Assembly: GCA_023374045.1 (NCBI GenBank)
Contig: CM041782.1
Span: 251,061,810 to 251,125,809, forward strand
From: Limonium bicolor
Taxonomy: Eukaryota > Streptophyta > Magnoliopsida > Caryophyllales > Plumbaginaceae
Length of the DNA stretch: 64,000 nt
Direction of reading: 5' to 3'
The notes under the pieces were generated by a model that made no database searches, had not been told where the DNA came from, and saw only the letters and a list, made by a program, of their open reading frames with translations. This document shows, one piece after another, positions 1 through 9,475 of this stretch (its first letter is position 1; each line of letters begins with the position of its first letter). The position numbers and the translations under genes are program-made.

Positions 1-1274
1 TTCTTCTTAGGTTTTCTTTGTTCAATCTCGGTCACCAATGTGATTCTCCTTGCCAATGTTCTAACCAATATCCAATGACTCCAATGAGTACTAGATAACA
101 CATTAACCCTAAGGAACAAACCCTAGGTTTAAAAATGTTTTAAGGTATTAATGTGATTGTTTTACCTTGGTTTCTCAAGACAACTTGGATGTGAAGCAAG
201 AAGGACCTCCTCTCTCCTTTGAAGAGTAGAACCAAGCTAGAACAAGGCATAAACATGGAGTCCCATGAGTATATATTTTCGGTCATGTGAAGAAAATGGT
301 GGAAACCTAGATTTTCTTACACTTTCTTTACCTTAAGAGGATGGAGATGCCAATGGAGTCTCCAAACTTGAATTTCCTCCTCTAATGGTGGTTGACTTGG
401 CACCAAAATGAAGCTCTTGGAGTTTTGAAAAGATAGAAAGAGGAGCTTGAGCTAACTAAGAAGAATATGTATTTTGTTTTGGATTTGGAGCTAAAATGAG
501 CAAGATGTGTGCAAGAGAAGGTGGAGCTAGCATGGAGAGGAGCTTCACGTTAATGGAGAAGAGAAAGAGAGCAAGAAATCGTGTGAGACAAGGAAGAATG
601 AAGAAGTGAGGAGAGAGGTAAGCAAAATGTGATATTTATCTTAAAAGGTGAATAGTACTTTATGCTTTATAGCTTACTTATTTTGCTTTCTCTTTACTTA
701 GCTAGATAAGTGTGGTGAGTCACACTTAAAAAACCGCCCCCTTTAGTGAATGAGGGTAGTTTAGTCTTTATTGACCAAATGTTCACTTATATAGACTTAT
801 GTTATAAACTAGCTTAATTAATTCACTATTCATCAAAAACAAGGCACATTGTTGTGAAATTTTTGATTTCCCATTGATATAGACCTCCAAATGTGATACT
901 ATATAGTACACATATTAATTAAAGAGTAATGATGGACATTTAGCCATTCAAAACTCATTTACAAGACAATTTTTCAAAAACGTGCTTTAAGACTCCTTAA
1001 AGCACATTTTGTGTTTTAACTTGTTTTCAAGCTTGGTTTTCTTGGTAATTGATTTGAAATGACCATTAGGATATTACTAAGGTCTTAGAACAATATTTGG
1101 GTACTCTCCCAAGTCTCTCCAAGCTTAGAGCACGTTTTTGTCAAAACTGCTCTTTCGGTGTTTCCTTATATCTTCTTTGATTAGAAATGTTTCTTAATGT
1201 TTCTAAGGCATTATTTAGCCTCCTTATATTTTATTTTATCATTTAAACACCATATCTAAGTTTGGGGTATTTCA
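1..1274 (-). repeat. 3' LTR of element 1 (partial)
   Basis: Near-exact direct repeat of 10512-11790. In element orientation it begins TGAAATACCCC at 1274 and is cut by the window start. It covers the U3 part only. A TATA-like CTATATAAG lies on the minus strand near 792-800. No coding sequence is present. Confidence 0.93.
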
Positions 1275-1584
1275 ATCTACCCCCCTTAAAAGAACTTTGT
1301 CCTCAAAGTTCACACATGTGTTTAACCATTCACGGTACACAATTCTCTTAATCTTAATACCACATCTTATATTCACATTCATACATCTCAAGACTCAAAG
1401 GTCAATCTCAAATACAATACATGAGTATCATACATAACTCAAACTTACACCGAAGTGTAGCAACTTACACAAATTCACATCTTAAACAACCAAACAAACG
1501 ACAAACATGATCGTTTCCTAACTCAAAAGCGAGGAAGCTCTACCCCCCTTAAAAGGGGTACGCCCCGTACCCTATACAGACGAT
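1275..1584 (-). other. Polypurine tract and 3' untranslated interior of element 1
   Basis: Immediately inside the 3' LTR the minus strand reads TTTTAAGGGGGGTAGAT, a purine-rich plus-strand primer ending at the LTR boundary (about 1275-1291). The same tract flanks LTR D (16540) and LTR C (58896), which fixes the orientation of all three. The remaining roughly 290 bp up to the pol stop hold nothing recognisable. Confidence 0.85.
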
Positions 1585-4500
1585 CTAGTCAGTAAATAAA
1601 GAATGGTACTTCGCCCTCATCTTATCCTCTAATTCCCACGTGGCCTCTTCGACATCCTGGTTAGACCAGAGAACCTTCACCAGTCGTACTGACTTTGGCG
1701 AGTGTCCCTAGTCTTACTGTCCAAGATTCTCTGAGGAGTCTCCACGGATCTCATGTTTGGTTCTAAAGTCAACCTCTCAGGTTCTAACACATGGGAGGGG
1801 TGGTGCATGTATTTCTTCAGCTGTGAAACATGAAAGACATCATGCACTTTACCCAGCTCAGCAGGTAAATTCAACCTGTAAGCAACCGGGCCCACCCGCT
1901 CCGTAATCTCATAAGGACCAACAAACTTCGGGCTTAGTTTGCCCTTCTGCCCAAACCTGAATACACCCTTCATCGGTGATACTCGCAGAAATACCCGGTC
2001 GCCCACTCGAACTCCAGGTCCTGTCGTCGAACATCAGCATACGACTTGCCTATCTTGAGCAGCTTTCATGTTCTCCCTGATTTGCTGAACTTCAGCCTTA
2101 ACTTGTTCCAAGTACTCTGGTCCTATAATGACCGTCTCACTCGACTCATCCCAGCAGAGCGGTGTACGACATGGTCTACCGTACAACGCTTGAAAAGGTG
2201 CCATCTTGATCGAAGCGTGATAGCTGTTGTTGTATGAAAACTCAATCAGATGCAATCTGTCAATCCAACTGCCCTGGAAGTCTAAGGCACATGCTCTCAG
2301 CATGTCCTCGAGTGTCTGAATAGTACGCTCAGTCTGACCATCTGTCTGAGGATGGAACGCGGTACTCAGTTTGAGTTCTGTACCCAACGCTTCTCTGGTA
2401 GCTCTCCAGTACCTCGAAAGGAATCTGGTATCTCTATCTGACACTATGGTCTTTGGTATGCCGTGATGTCTCATGATTTCTTTCTCAAATAACTCAGCTA
2501 ATTTGGTCACCTTCCAAGTATCCTTCATCGGTATGAATCGGGCTACTTTGGTAAGGCGATCCACCACCACCCATATCATGTTGAGACCTCCCCTAGCAGG
2601 TGGAAGCCCAACTACGAAGTCCATGGAGATATCATGGAACTTCCACTCCGGAACTGGCATCGACTGTACCATTCCGCCCGGTCGTCTGTGCTCGAATTTC
2701 ACCTTCTGGCATGTGAGACACCTCAAGACGAACTCGGTAACATCTGTCTTCATCCCCGACCACCAGAAGTATCTCTTCATGTCTTTATACATTTTAGAGG
2801 CTCCCGGATGGATGGAAACTGAAGAACAGTGTGATTCTCTAAGTATACGGTCTTTCAGATCCGTGTTACCTCGTGGTATGCATAATCGGCCCTTAAGTCT
2901 GATCAGATCATCATCATGAAGTCTGAAGTCGTATTTCTGACTCTCAAAGGTACCATCTGTCAGCTTCTGTCTGACCTCTCTCATATACTCATCAGTCCTC
3001 TGAGCCTCTCGCACCTCATCAACCAAGCTGGAGAAAGAAACTAGCGAATGGAGTGAGTGTGCTCGACGGCTCAGGGCATCTGCTACAACATTGGCCTTCC
3101 CTTCTTTGTATTGGAGGTCAATGTCATAGTCTTTCAGAAATTCTAACCATCTCCTCTGTCGAAGATTTAACTCCTTCTGAGTGAATATGTATTTCAAACT
3201 CTTGTGATCGGTGTAGATCGTGACACTAACCCCTATAAGTAGTGGCGCCATATCTTCAAAGCGAAGACTACAGCTCCCAGCTCTAAATCATGTGTGGGGT
3301 AGTTCTCCTCATGTTTCTTCAACTGGCGTGAGGCATATGCCACCACCTTGCCATGTTGCATGAGCACGCAACCCAGCCCTCTGCCGGATGCATCACAATA
3401 AACCTCAAAGCCCTCTGTACCGTCTGGAATGGTCAGTACCGGTGCAGTGGTCAGTGAGTCCTTCAAGCGCTGAAATGATCTCTCACAGTCAACTGTCCAT
3501 AGAAATGGTGCATCTTTCTTCATCAGACTGGTCATCGGCTTCGCGACCTTGCTGAAATCTCTAACAAATCTCCTGTAGTAACCTGCCAGACCGAGAAAGC
3601 TCCGGATGTCGGTAACAGTCTTCGGCCTTGGCCAGGTACGTACGGCATCAATCTTTGCTGGATCCACTGCGATCCCAGCATCTGAGATGACATGACCTAG
3701 GAAAGAGACCTGGTCAAGCCAAAACTCACACTTGGAGAACTTAGCATATAGCTGGTTCTCCCTCAATATTTCCAACACCCTCCTCAAATGTTCCTCATGC
3801 TCAACCTTAGACTTTGAATATATCAGAATATCATCAATAAAAACCACAACCGACTTGTCCAGCTGCTCCCGGAACAAGCGGTTCATCAGATCCATAAACT
3901 TCGCCGGTGCGTTCGACAAACCGAACGGCATCACTGTAAACTCATAGTGGCCGTATCGTGTCCGGAATGCCGTCTTCTCAATCTCCCTCCTTAATGGCTA
4001 TCTGATGATACCCCGATCTGAGATCAATCTTGGAAAACACAGATGCTCCCTTCAACTGATCGAACAGATCGTCAATGCGGGGTAGTGGGTACTTATTCTT
4101 CACTGTCACTGCATTCAGCTCTCTGTAGTCGATGCAGAGGCGGAGACTACCATCCTTCTTCTTCACGAAGAGGACTGGCGCTCCCCATGGTGACACACTT
4201 GGTCTAATGAATCCTTTATCCAACAAATCTTTCAGTTGTTCTTTTAACTCAGTCATTTCTGCCGGAGCCATACGGTATGGTGCTTTGGCTATCGGTCCGG
4301 TACCAGGTAGCAGCTCAATGGTGAACTCTACCTCCCGAGTGGGTGGCATGCCGGGCAGTTCCCGTGGAAATAGTCGGGGAACTCCGACACTACCGGTAAG
4401 TCGGGGTCGAACTCAGGGTCTCTCTCTATGTCCTGTACATAGCAGAGGTATACTTCTTCCTTTCTCCTTAATTCTCTATACATTGCCATGGCGGTGATGA

Positions 4501-4955
4501 TCTTAGTCGAAGGCTCCCTGGGCCTCTGGCGGTATGATATTGTTACCCCAGACGGACTCCTGAGCAGCAATCTATGCTCGGCGCAGAGGATACGTCCCTT
4601 GTGCCGCTCCAACCAGTTCATCCCGAAGATAACATCAAATCCTAGCTTACTGAACTCAATGAAACTGACTGGGAAGTCTTCCCCCTTAATTCTGATGGTG
4701 GCTCCTCGGTAGTAACGAGTGCAACGAACCTTCTCCTTAGACGGGAGCGTAACCGTGAAGTCGGGTAGCTCCTCAGCGTCTAGCCCCAACCTGCTCGCAA
4801 ATGATGCAGAGACAAAGGTATGCGAGGCCCCTGAGTCGAAGAGAACTGATGCCTCAATCCCATTGATCGGAAAGGTGCCGGTGAGGATAGTACCGCTGCG
4901 TCGGCCTGTGCCTCTGTGAGTATGCTTAGTGCACCTTCCGTACCGAGTCCATAAC
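1585..4955 (-). CDS. Pro-pol of element 1: protease, RT, RNase H, integrase, chromodomain (frameshifted)
   Basis: Polyprotein exon that opens at a predicted acceptor (TAG|G, 4956/4955). In order: aspartic protease with [10 protein letters not shown] (about 4850-4800); RT with the conserved YRMAPAE, IDYRELN and FIDDILIYS motifs (4349-3700); RNase H with [10 protein letters not shown] and TDHKSL; integrase with an HH-CC zinc end (ending CLTCQK) and catalytic D (MDFVVGLP), D (VSDRDTRF) and E (QTLEDML); the [13 protein letters not shown] linker; and a chromodomain ending at the stop near 1585. The frame is broken by at least six single-base indels, near 4880, 4360, 3985, 3240, 2060-2010 and 1705. 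All domains remain recognisable. Because the LTRs are almost identical, some breaks may be sequencing or assembly errors. Confidence 0.9.
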
Positions 4956-6014
4956 CTAATTGTGTTCACAAGCTCCATGAGTATTGATGGTATAACAAGA
5001 GTCGTAACAATTTATATGAACAACACTGTTATTTTTCATGACCATCCTGTTTACAACATGTGCTTCAATCTTACATCTCATTTCTCATCTCATTCTAACA
5101 TTACATGGCTAATATTGTCTAAAGGTTAGGTTTAATCTTCCTGGTCTCATATGCGTCGCATTGATTACTGCTGACGGTGCTGTATTCAGCTTGATTCTCT
5201 TAATCCCATGGTATAACATCCTTGATTCTCCTCCCAAAATTAATACATCACCTGACTTAAGTACTATCTTATCTGCACGGTCCGCACGCTTCTGCTCGCC
5301 GTATAAAAACTCCGCATCATCTCCAATGGACCAAGACACTACGGGTATCCCTCTTTCGAGAGACTCCGTTGTCTCGTCCTTATCCTGGTGTAGTCCCAGT
5401 TTCCCATCTTTTTCGTAGAAGTTTACAATGCAAATGTCTGCTGGATGTCTGGAATCGGTTCAGCTCCAACTGCTGAGCGATTTCCACACTTGTGTAATAA
5501 CTGGATGGAACTCTTCGGGTATTCCCGGTGGTGAGACTCCATCTTGCTCCCTCATGGTTTGGTAATTCTTGGCATACGGATTCCAATCCTTGCCCAAGCT
5601 CATCATCTTTAATTTCATCCTTGCTCCCCCTGGGTACTCCGGTGTGTAAAAACCTCCCGGTCCCATTCCTAGTTGATTGCATCTCCTGATGATGGCTATT
5701 TGTGCGTCGGGTGTCAGGTATCCCCTTAATAAAATCATACCTGGGCGGATAACCTGACATTGTTCGGTTGGAAAGTGTATGGTTTCGATGTCGGTGTGCT
5801 CCGGGTTAGATGTAGATGGTATGGGTAGCAGATGTTGAATCTTCCTAAAGTGGTAGTAGGTTATGTTTACTTAGGTTCTAATCTCATCTTATTCTTACTT
5901 AACTCATTTACTCACCAAACATGCATGATAATGCGGTAAGCAGGTAGTTTTATTACTAAATGGTTATAGTGGTACCTGGCAGGTAGTTTTATTACTAAAT
6001 GGTTATAGTGGTAC
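4956..6014 (-). other. Predicted gag-pol intron of element 1 that contains the AlkB exon
   Basis: Minus-strand GT donor after CCAG (6015/6014) and AG acceptor before the protease exon (4956/4955), 1059 nt. The gag exon ends one base into a codon and the protease exon resumes in that phase. A second acceptor (TAG|G at 5845/5844), 170 nt from the donor, opens the AlkB exon in the same phase. Element 2 has the same three sites (52586/52587, 52741/52742, 53621/53622). The sites are inferred from consensus and frame; no transcript was seen. Confidence 0.72.
5109..5844 (-). CDS. AlkB-type 2-oxoglutarate/Fe(II) dioxygenase domain of element 1 (four small deletions)
   Basis: An AlkB-fold oxygenase domain. 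Family members use Fe(II), O2 and 2-oxoglutarate to remove alkyl groups from bases in RNA or DNA. Visible motifs are the iron-binding H-x-D in LGLHQDKDE (near 5395), the distal His in MLYHGI (near 5210) and the 2-oxoglutarate clamp R-x-N-x-T-x-R in RLNLTFR, just before the stop at 5109-5111. The N-terminal MILLRGYLTP block and KMMSLGKDW block resemble, from memory, plant ALKBH1-like proteins, so capture from a host gene is likely. Compared with element 2 the exon is exactly 4 nt shorter (736 against 740). This matches four separate 1-nt deletions near 5825, 5487, 5460 and 5433. All metal and cofactor residues are still encoded, but in different frames. It sits between gag and protease. Confidence 0.88.
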
Positions 6015-6018
6015 CTGG
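5941..6018 (-). repeat. 39-bp tandem duplication covering the gag 5' splice site
   Basis: Two identical adjacent 39-bp units (5941-5979 and 5980-6018). Each contains the minus-strand sequence CCAG|GTACC, so the predicted gag donor exists twice, 39 nt apart. 39 is divisible by 3, but the extra segment contains TAG on the minus strand. Use of the second donor would therefore change the product. Confidence 0.85.
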
Positions 6019-7418
6019 CCTCGATGAGGGCTCAGGCTCATCGTCCCGGTCCACCATGTGTAGAGTGGGCCCCGTCTTCTGGGTCGCCCGTGGGTTCTTG
6101 TCCGCCGGCTGCTGCACTTTCCTCTGACCGTCAGATCCAGCTCCCTGATCGGTCTTGCCCTTGCCCCTGGTGTCGGGCCTATAGGCTCTGCTAGCAGGGT
6201 TCCGGTAACACTCGTATGCCCGGTGTCCATACACTCCGCAGAAGTTGCACTCCACCTTGTTTCCCTTACAGTCGAGCCCGGGGTGGTCCTTGTGACACCA
6301 CCTACAGATGAAGCGTCGCTGGTAGCCACCACCGGCTCCCCTCTCAGTCTCAGATCCTGATGATTCATATTGTCAATTCTCATATCTCAAACGGTTACTA
6401 ATTTATTTCTTAACTCATTCAATATCAATTTTTCTCACCCTTTGGCGCCTTAGAGCGCAGTGGTGTAGCTGCAATAGCATAGGTCAGCTTCAATGGCTCT
6501 TCCGAAGCCTTCTCCTTTTCCTCCTTCCCTTTCGGGTTTTGATTCTTCTGGGCCTGAGGCTGGTACTTTTGTTTCTTGTACCCTCCTTGCCCTTGACTCT
6601 CTGAGCTCTTCCCAGCACTCTTCCGCTTTGCATTCTCCTCGTCCCTCAGCTGGACGGTAATCTCAACCTTAGCAGCGGCATGATAGCACTCCTGCTTTTC
6701 CATAGTATTAGTCACACTTATCTCTCATAATCTAAATCTTATTCACCACTTACTCAATTTCAATCATTCTTATTACCTGCAAGGTAGTGTAACTCGTCGG
6801 CCCCATGCCGTAGCGGAGTCGATGGCTAAGCCCGCCGTAGAAGCGGTCTACCAAGATCTGGTCAGAATACCCTAGACCTGGCAGAAGACGGAGCAAGGCA
6901 GTGAACTCTGAGTAATACTCGTCCACTGTCATCTTGTCCGACTGCTTAAGCGCATCTAACTGCAAGCGCTTCTTCGTCTGGACATGGGCGGGGTAGTACT
7001 TTGCCCGTAGCAAGGCGGTGTACTGCTCCCAGCCGAACTCTGGATTGGCCACATGCTCGGCCCTCACCAGCTTCCACCAATCGCCCGCCGCCCCCTTCAG
7101 GTAGAAAGCAGCTAAGCGCACCTTGATCCCAGCAGGGACATCAAGGGTCTCGAAGGCGGTCTCCAGCTCGGAGATGTACGCCTCAAGCTTGGCAGGATCG
7201 GTCTCCCCCTTAAAGTGCGCGGGTCGAAGATCAGCAAGACTCTTCACCCAGTTTGGTTCCCTAGGTTGTGGCGGTGGAGGTGGTGCACCCACACCAGGCT
7301 GATAGCCCATATGCCCTAAAGCGGCAGCTACGATCTCTGCGATCGTCTGCCCTCCAGGTATCCCTGGAATATCCCCACCCCGGCCGCGACCTCGGCCTCC
7401 TCTAGGGCGTCCTGCCAT
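6015..7418 (-). CDS. Gag of element 1, three predicted exons
   Basis: Structural capsid/nucleocapsid protein. Exon 1 (7418-6777, 214 codons, intact) holds a Gly/Arg-rich start, a proline run and the retrotransposon gag domain (AAGDWWK, VDEYYSEFTALLRLLPGLGY, YGGLSHRLRYG). A GT-AG intron at 6776-6692 (85 nt) sits exactly between the LQ and ECYHAA parts that are continuous in other gypsy gags. Exon 2 (6691-6439) is Lys/Gln-rich. An intron at 6438-6357 follows. Exon 3 (6356-6015) carries two zinc knuckles, CRWCHKDHPGLDC and CNFCGVYGHRAYEC. ATG 7418 is chosen because it matches the first codon of element 2 gag; an in-frame ATG lies 12 nt upstream. Exon phases agree with element 2. The introns are inferred. 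Confidence 0.85.
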
Positions 7419-7636
7419 CTGAACAAGCATAACTTACATTAGATTCGTACTCACCATTGTTTTGGTTAGTAAATTTATAACGTCCGTAGACGGTAAAGAC
7501 AATCCACACTTATTAGTGGTCATCTGACTCTACTCACTCTAACTTCTCACACCCTTAACCCAATACTTACTCCTTAACTTATATCCTAGCTCGGTGGTTA
7601 CTTATATCCGGTATTTCTTGATCAGAGCGTAACTAC
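7419..7636 (-). other. Untranslated leader of element 1
   Basis: About 220 nt between the primer site and gag. A minus-strand repeat of the primer-site end (GCTCTGATCA) lies next to it. I see no open frame and no other motif. Confidence 0.6.
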
Positions 7637-7648
7637 GCTCTGATACCA
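7637..7648 (-). other. Primer-binding site, initiator Met tRNA
   Basis: Minus strand TGGTATCAGAGC, 5 nt inside the 5' LTR end. This is the standard plant complement to the 3' end of initiator methionine tRNA, where minus-strand cDNA starts. Confidence 0.93.
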
Positions 7649-7993
7649 CTTTTTGTAACACCCCATCCAAAGCCTATCGTGGTTATCGCAATCTGAACAC
7701 TTAATCGAATACGTCGCAGCGGAAATAAACAACACTTGGACCTTGCCACGGTCTGATCGTTAGAATATACCGGCTTAAATACTTACAATACTTATCCAAA
7801 AATACTTATCCAACTTAAACATCAACATTCATAATACCACAACCAACCGACGTATATCTTAAACATAATCCCAAACTTACATCAGTTTAATATAAACAGT
7901 CGGGTGCACAGGCGCAACCCGAACTCAAAAAAAAGTCCCAACCTAAGTCTAACCGCTCCTACTCTCGTAGTGCGTCCTCATCGGCCTCTTACC

Positions 7994-8040
7994 TGCAAGT
8001 GTAAAAATAGCCCCCGAGGGGGTCAGCACGAATGCTGGTA
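7994..8040 (-). other. Two adjacent small hairpins followed by a CAG|G site in the LTR
   Basis: Minus strand: CAGCATTCGTGCTG (stem CAGCA/TGCTG, loop TTCG), then CCCCCTCGGGGG, then about 15 nt of AT-rich DNA and TTGCAG|GTAAG. The same order occurs in LTRs A, B, C and D with changed loops and stems. It could be an RNA structure next to a leader 3' splice site, or part of a poly(A) or packaging signal. Confidence 0.7.
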
Positions 8041-9150
8041 CACCCTCTCATGGCCCCCAAGCTAACGGGGCTACGACGACTAATTGTCGATAGCATGGAA
8101 ATTGATTACATACACAAGCATAATATGAAGTGCAATAACAATAACCACAGATGAACATATATAGTTCACAAACAATGAACGACTCAAGCGTTCCCTTACC
8201 AAGTGGGTTAGTAACCCCCTCCTTAGTCCTCATTTCCTTAATCTCAGTTCCTTACCTTACCTTAATCTTAATCTCAATCTTCTTAATCTCAGTTATACAA
8301 ACCCTTTCCTGGAAGGGATTGGTTGTAGCTTAATTCGAACCTGGGATTTAGGTGATCCCACCGCACCATCTTAATGCCACCTACTCTGGACGGGAGTCCA
8401 GCGTAGCTGAGCCGGCAACCGGCCCTAGGCTACAAGTCCGAAGACAAGTCCTTAAGCGGAGGGCGGATCTGATTCAGATACCGTCCCCCTTTTTCCTTAG
8501 CAAGCATGACCGGAGATCGGTCCCGGGTTTCCTCACTCAATTCCAGTTAGTAGACATCTTAAACACCTTGTGCTAGCTAAGCCTTAACGGGCATTAACCA
8601 ACAACCATCAAACTTAATTCTTATTCTTAACTCAGTAAGTACTAAACTTGGTTAGTAGCAATCTCAAGTCTCGCGGGTTAGTGTAAATATAACACAATCA
8701 CAACGAGAACAATATAACCGGTTGCATGTTTTATCTTGTTTTAGTCATAGCAAATAAACAGATAGCACAAGCCGAGGGACACCTCGTTAGCAAGCAGGTC
8801 ACAAGAAGGATTGTACCGTTCACCGTCGATCGTTGTTTGTTTAACCTTCTTCGGGGTCCCAATTCACAAACCTAAAACATTCATTCATTTTTAGGTTATT
8901 AGTTATTTGCACCTTACTTAACTCACTTAGTCCCTAAGGACTTCCATTCAATAACCTCTCAAGTCTTTATCACTTAGTCTTACAAGCTTAACTTTAAACA
9001 CTAAAACTTATACTTAATCTTAACTTAACTCCTTAAGTTCTTAGGGTCCCAATCATTACTACCCTACCAAGGGCATACCTCATTACCCATTACCATTCTT
9101 AGAATTTGAAATTTCTTTTTTTTTTTTTTTTTTAGGCTCGAACGGACTTA

Positions 9151-9475
9151 CCGACCGGACTTGCCAAGTCCGGTCCATTCCAGTACCCTTTTACCGTTGG
9201 AAAATTCACTCCGACCGGACTTACATGTCCGGTCCTATGTCCGGTCGATTCCAGAGACTTATAACCGTACAAAATTCATGCCGACCGGACTTGACAAGTC
9301 CGGTCCCATGTCCGGTCCATTCCAGAAACATTTTCCCTCACAGAACACAAGCCCGACCGGACTTGTAAGTCCGGTCCCCAAGTCCGGTCGATTCCAGAAA
9401 CATTTTCCGGTAGTGTAACAGAGCCCGACCGACCTTGCAAGTCCGGTCCTAAGGTCGGTCGGCTCCAAAAACTTG
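9151..9475. repeat. Array of five 60-72 bp inverted-repeat units in the LTR
   Basis: Units start near 9151, 9211, 9281, 9353 and 9425. Each has CCGGACTTG and CAAGTCCGG arms (last unit CCGACCTTG with a mixed partner), a third TCCGGTC arm and a spacer with ATTCCAG. Each can fold as a hairpin. Open frames across it are a by-product of the periodicity. Confidence 0.9.

Noticed and set aside
2473..2919. 148-codon plus-strand frame
   Set aside because: Antisense shadow of the integrase coding region of element 1.
9151..9475. CRISPR-like regular spacing
   Set aside because: Spacers are similar to each other, arms vary, and the array lies in a plant LTR.
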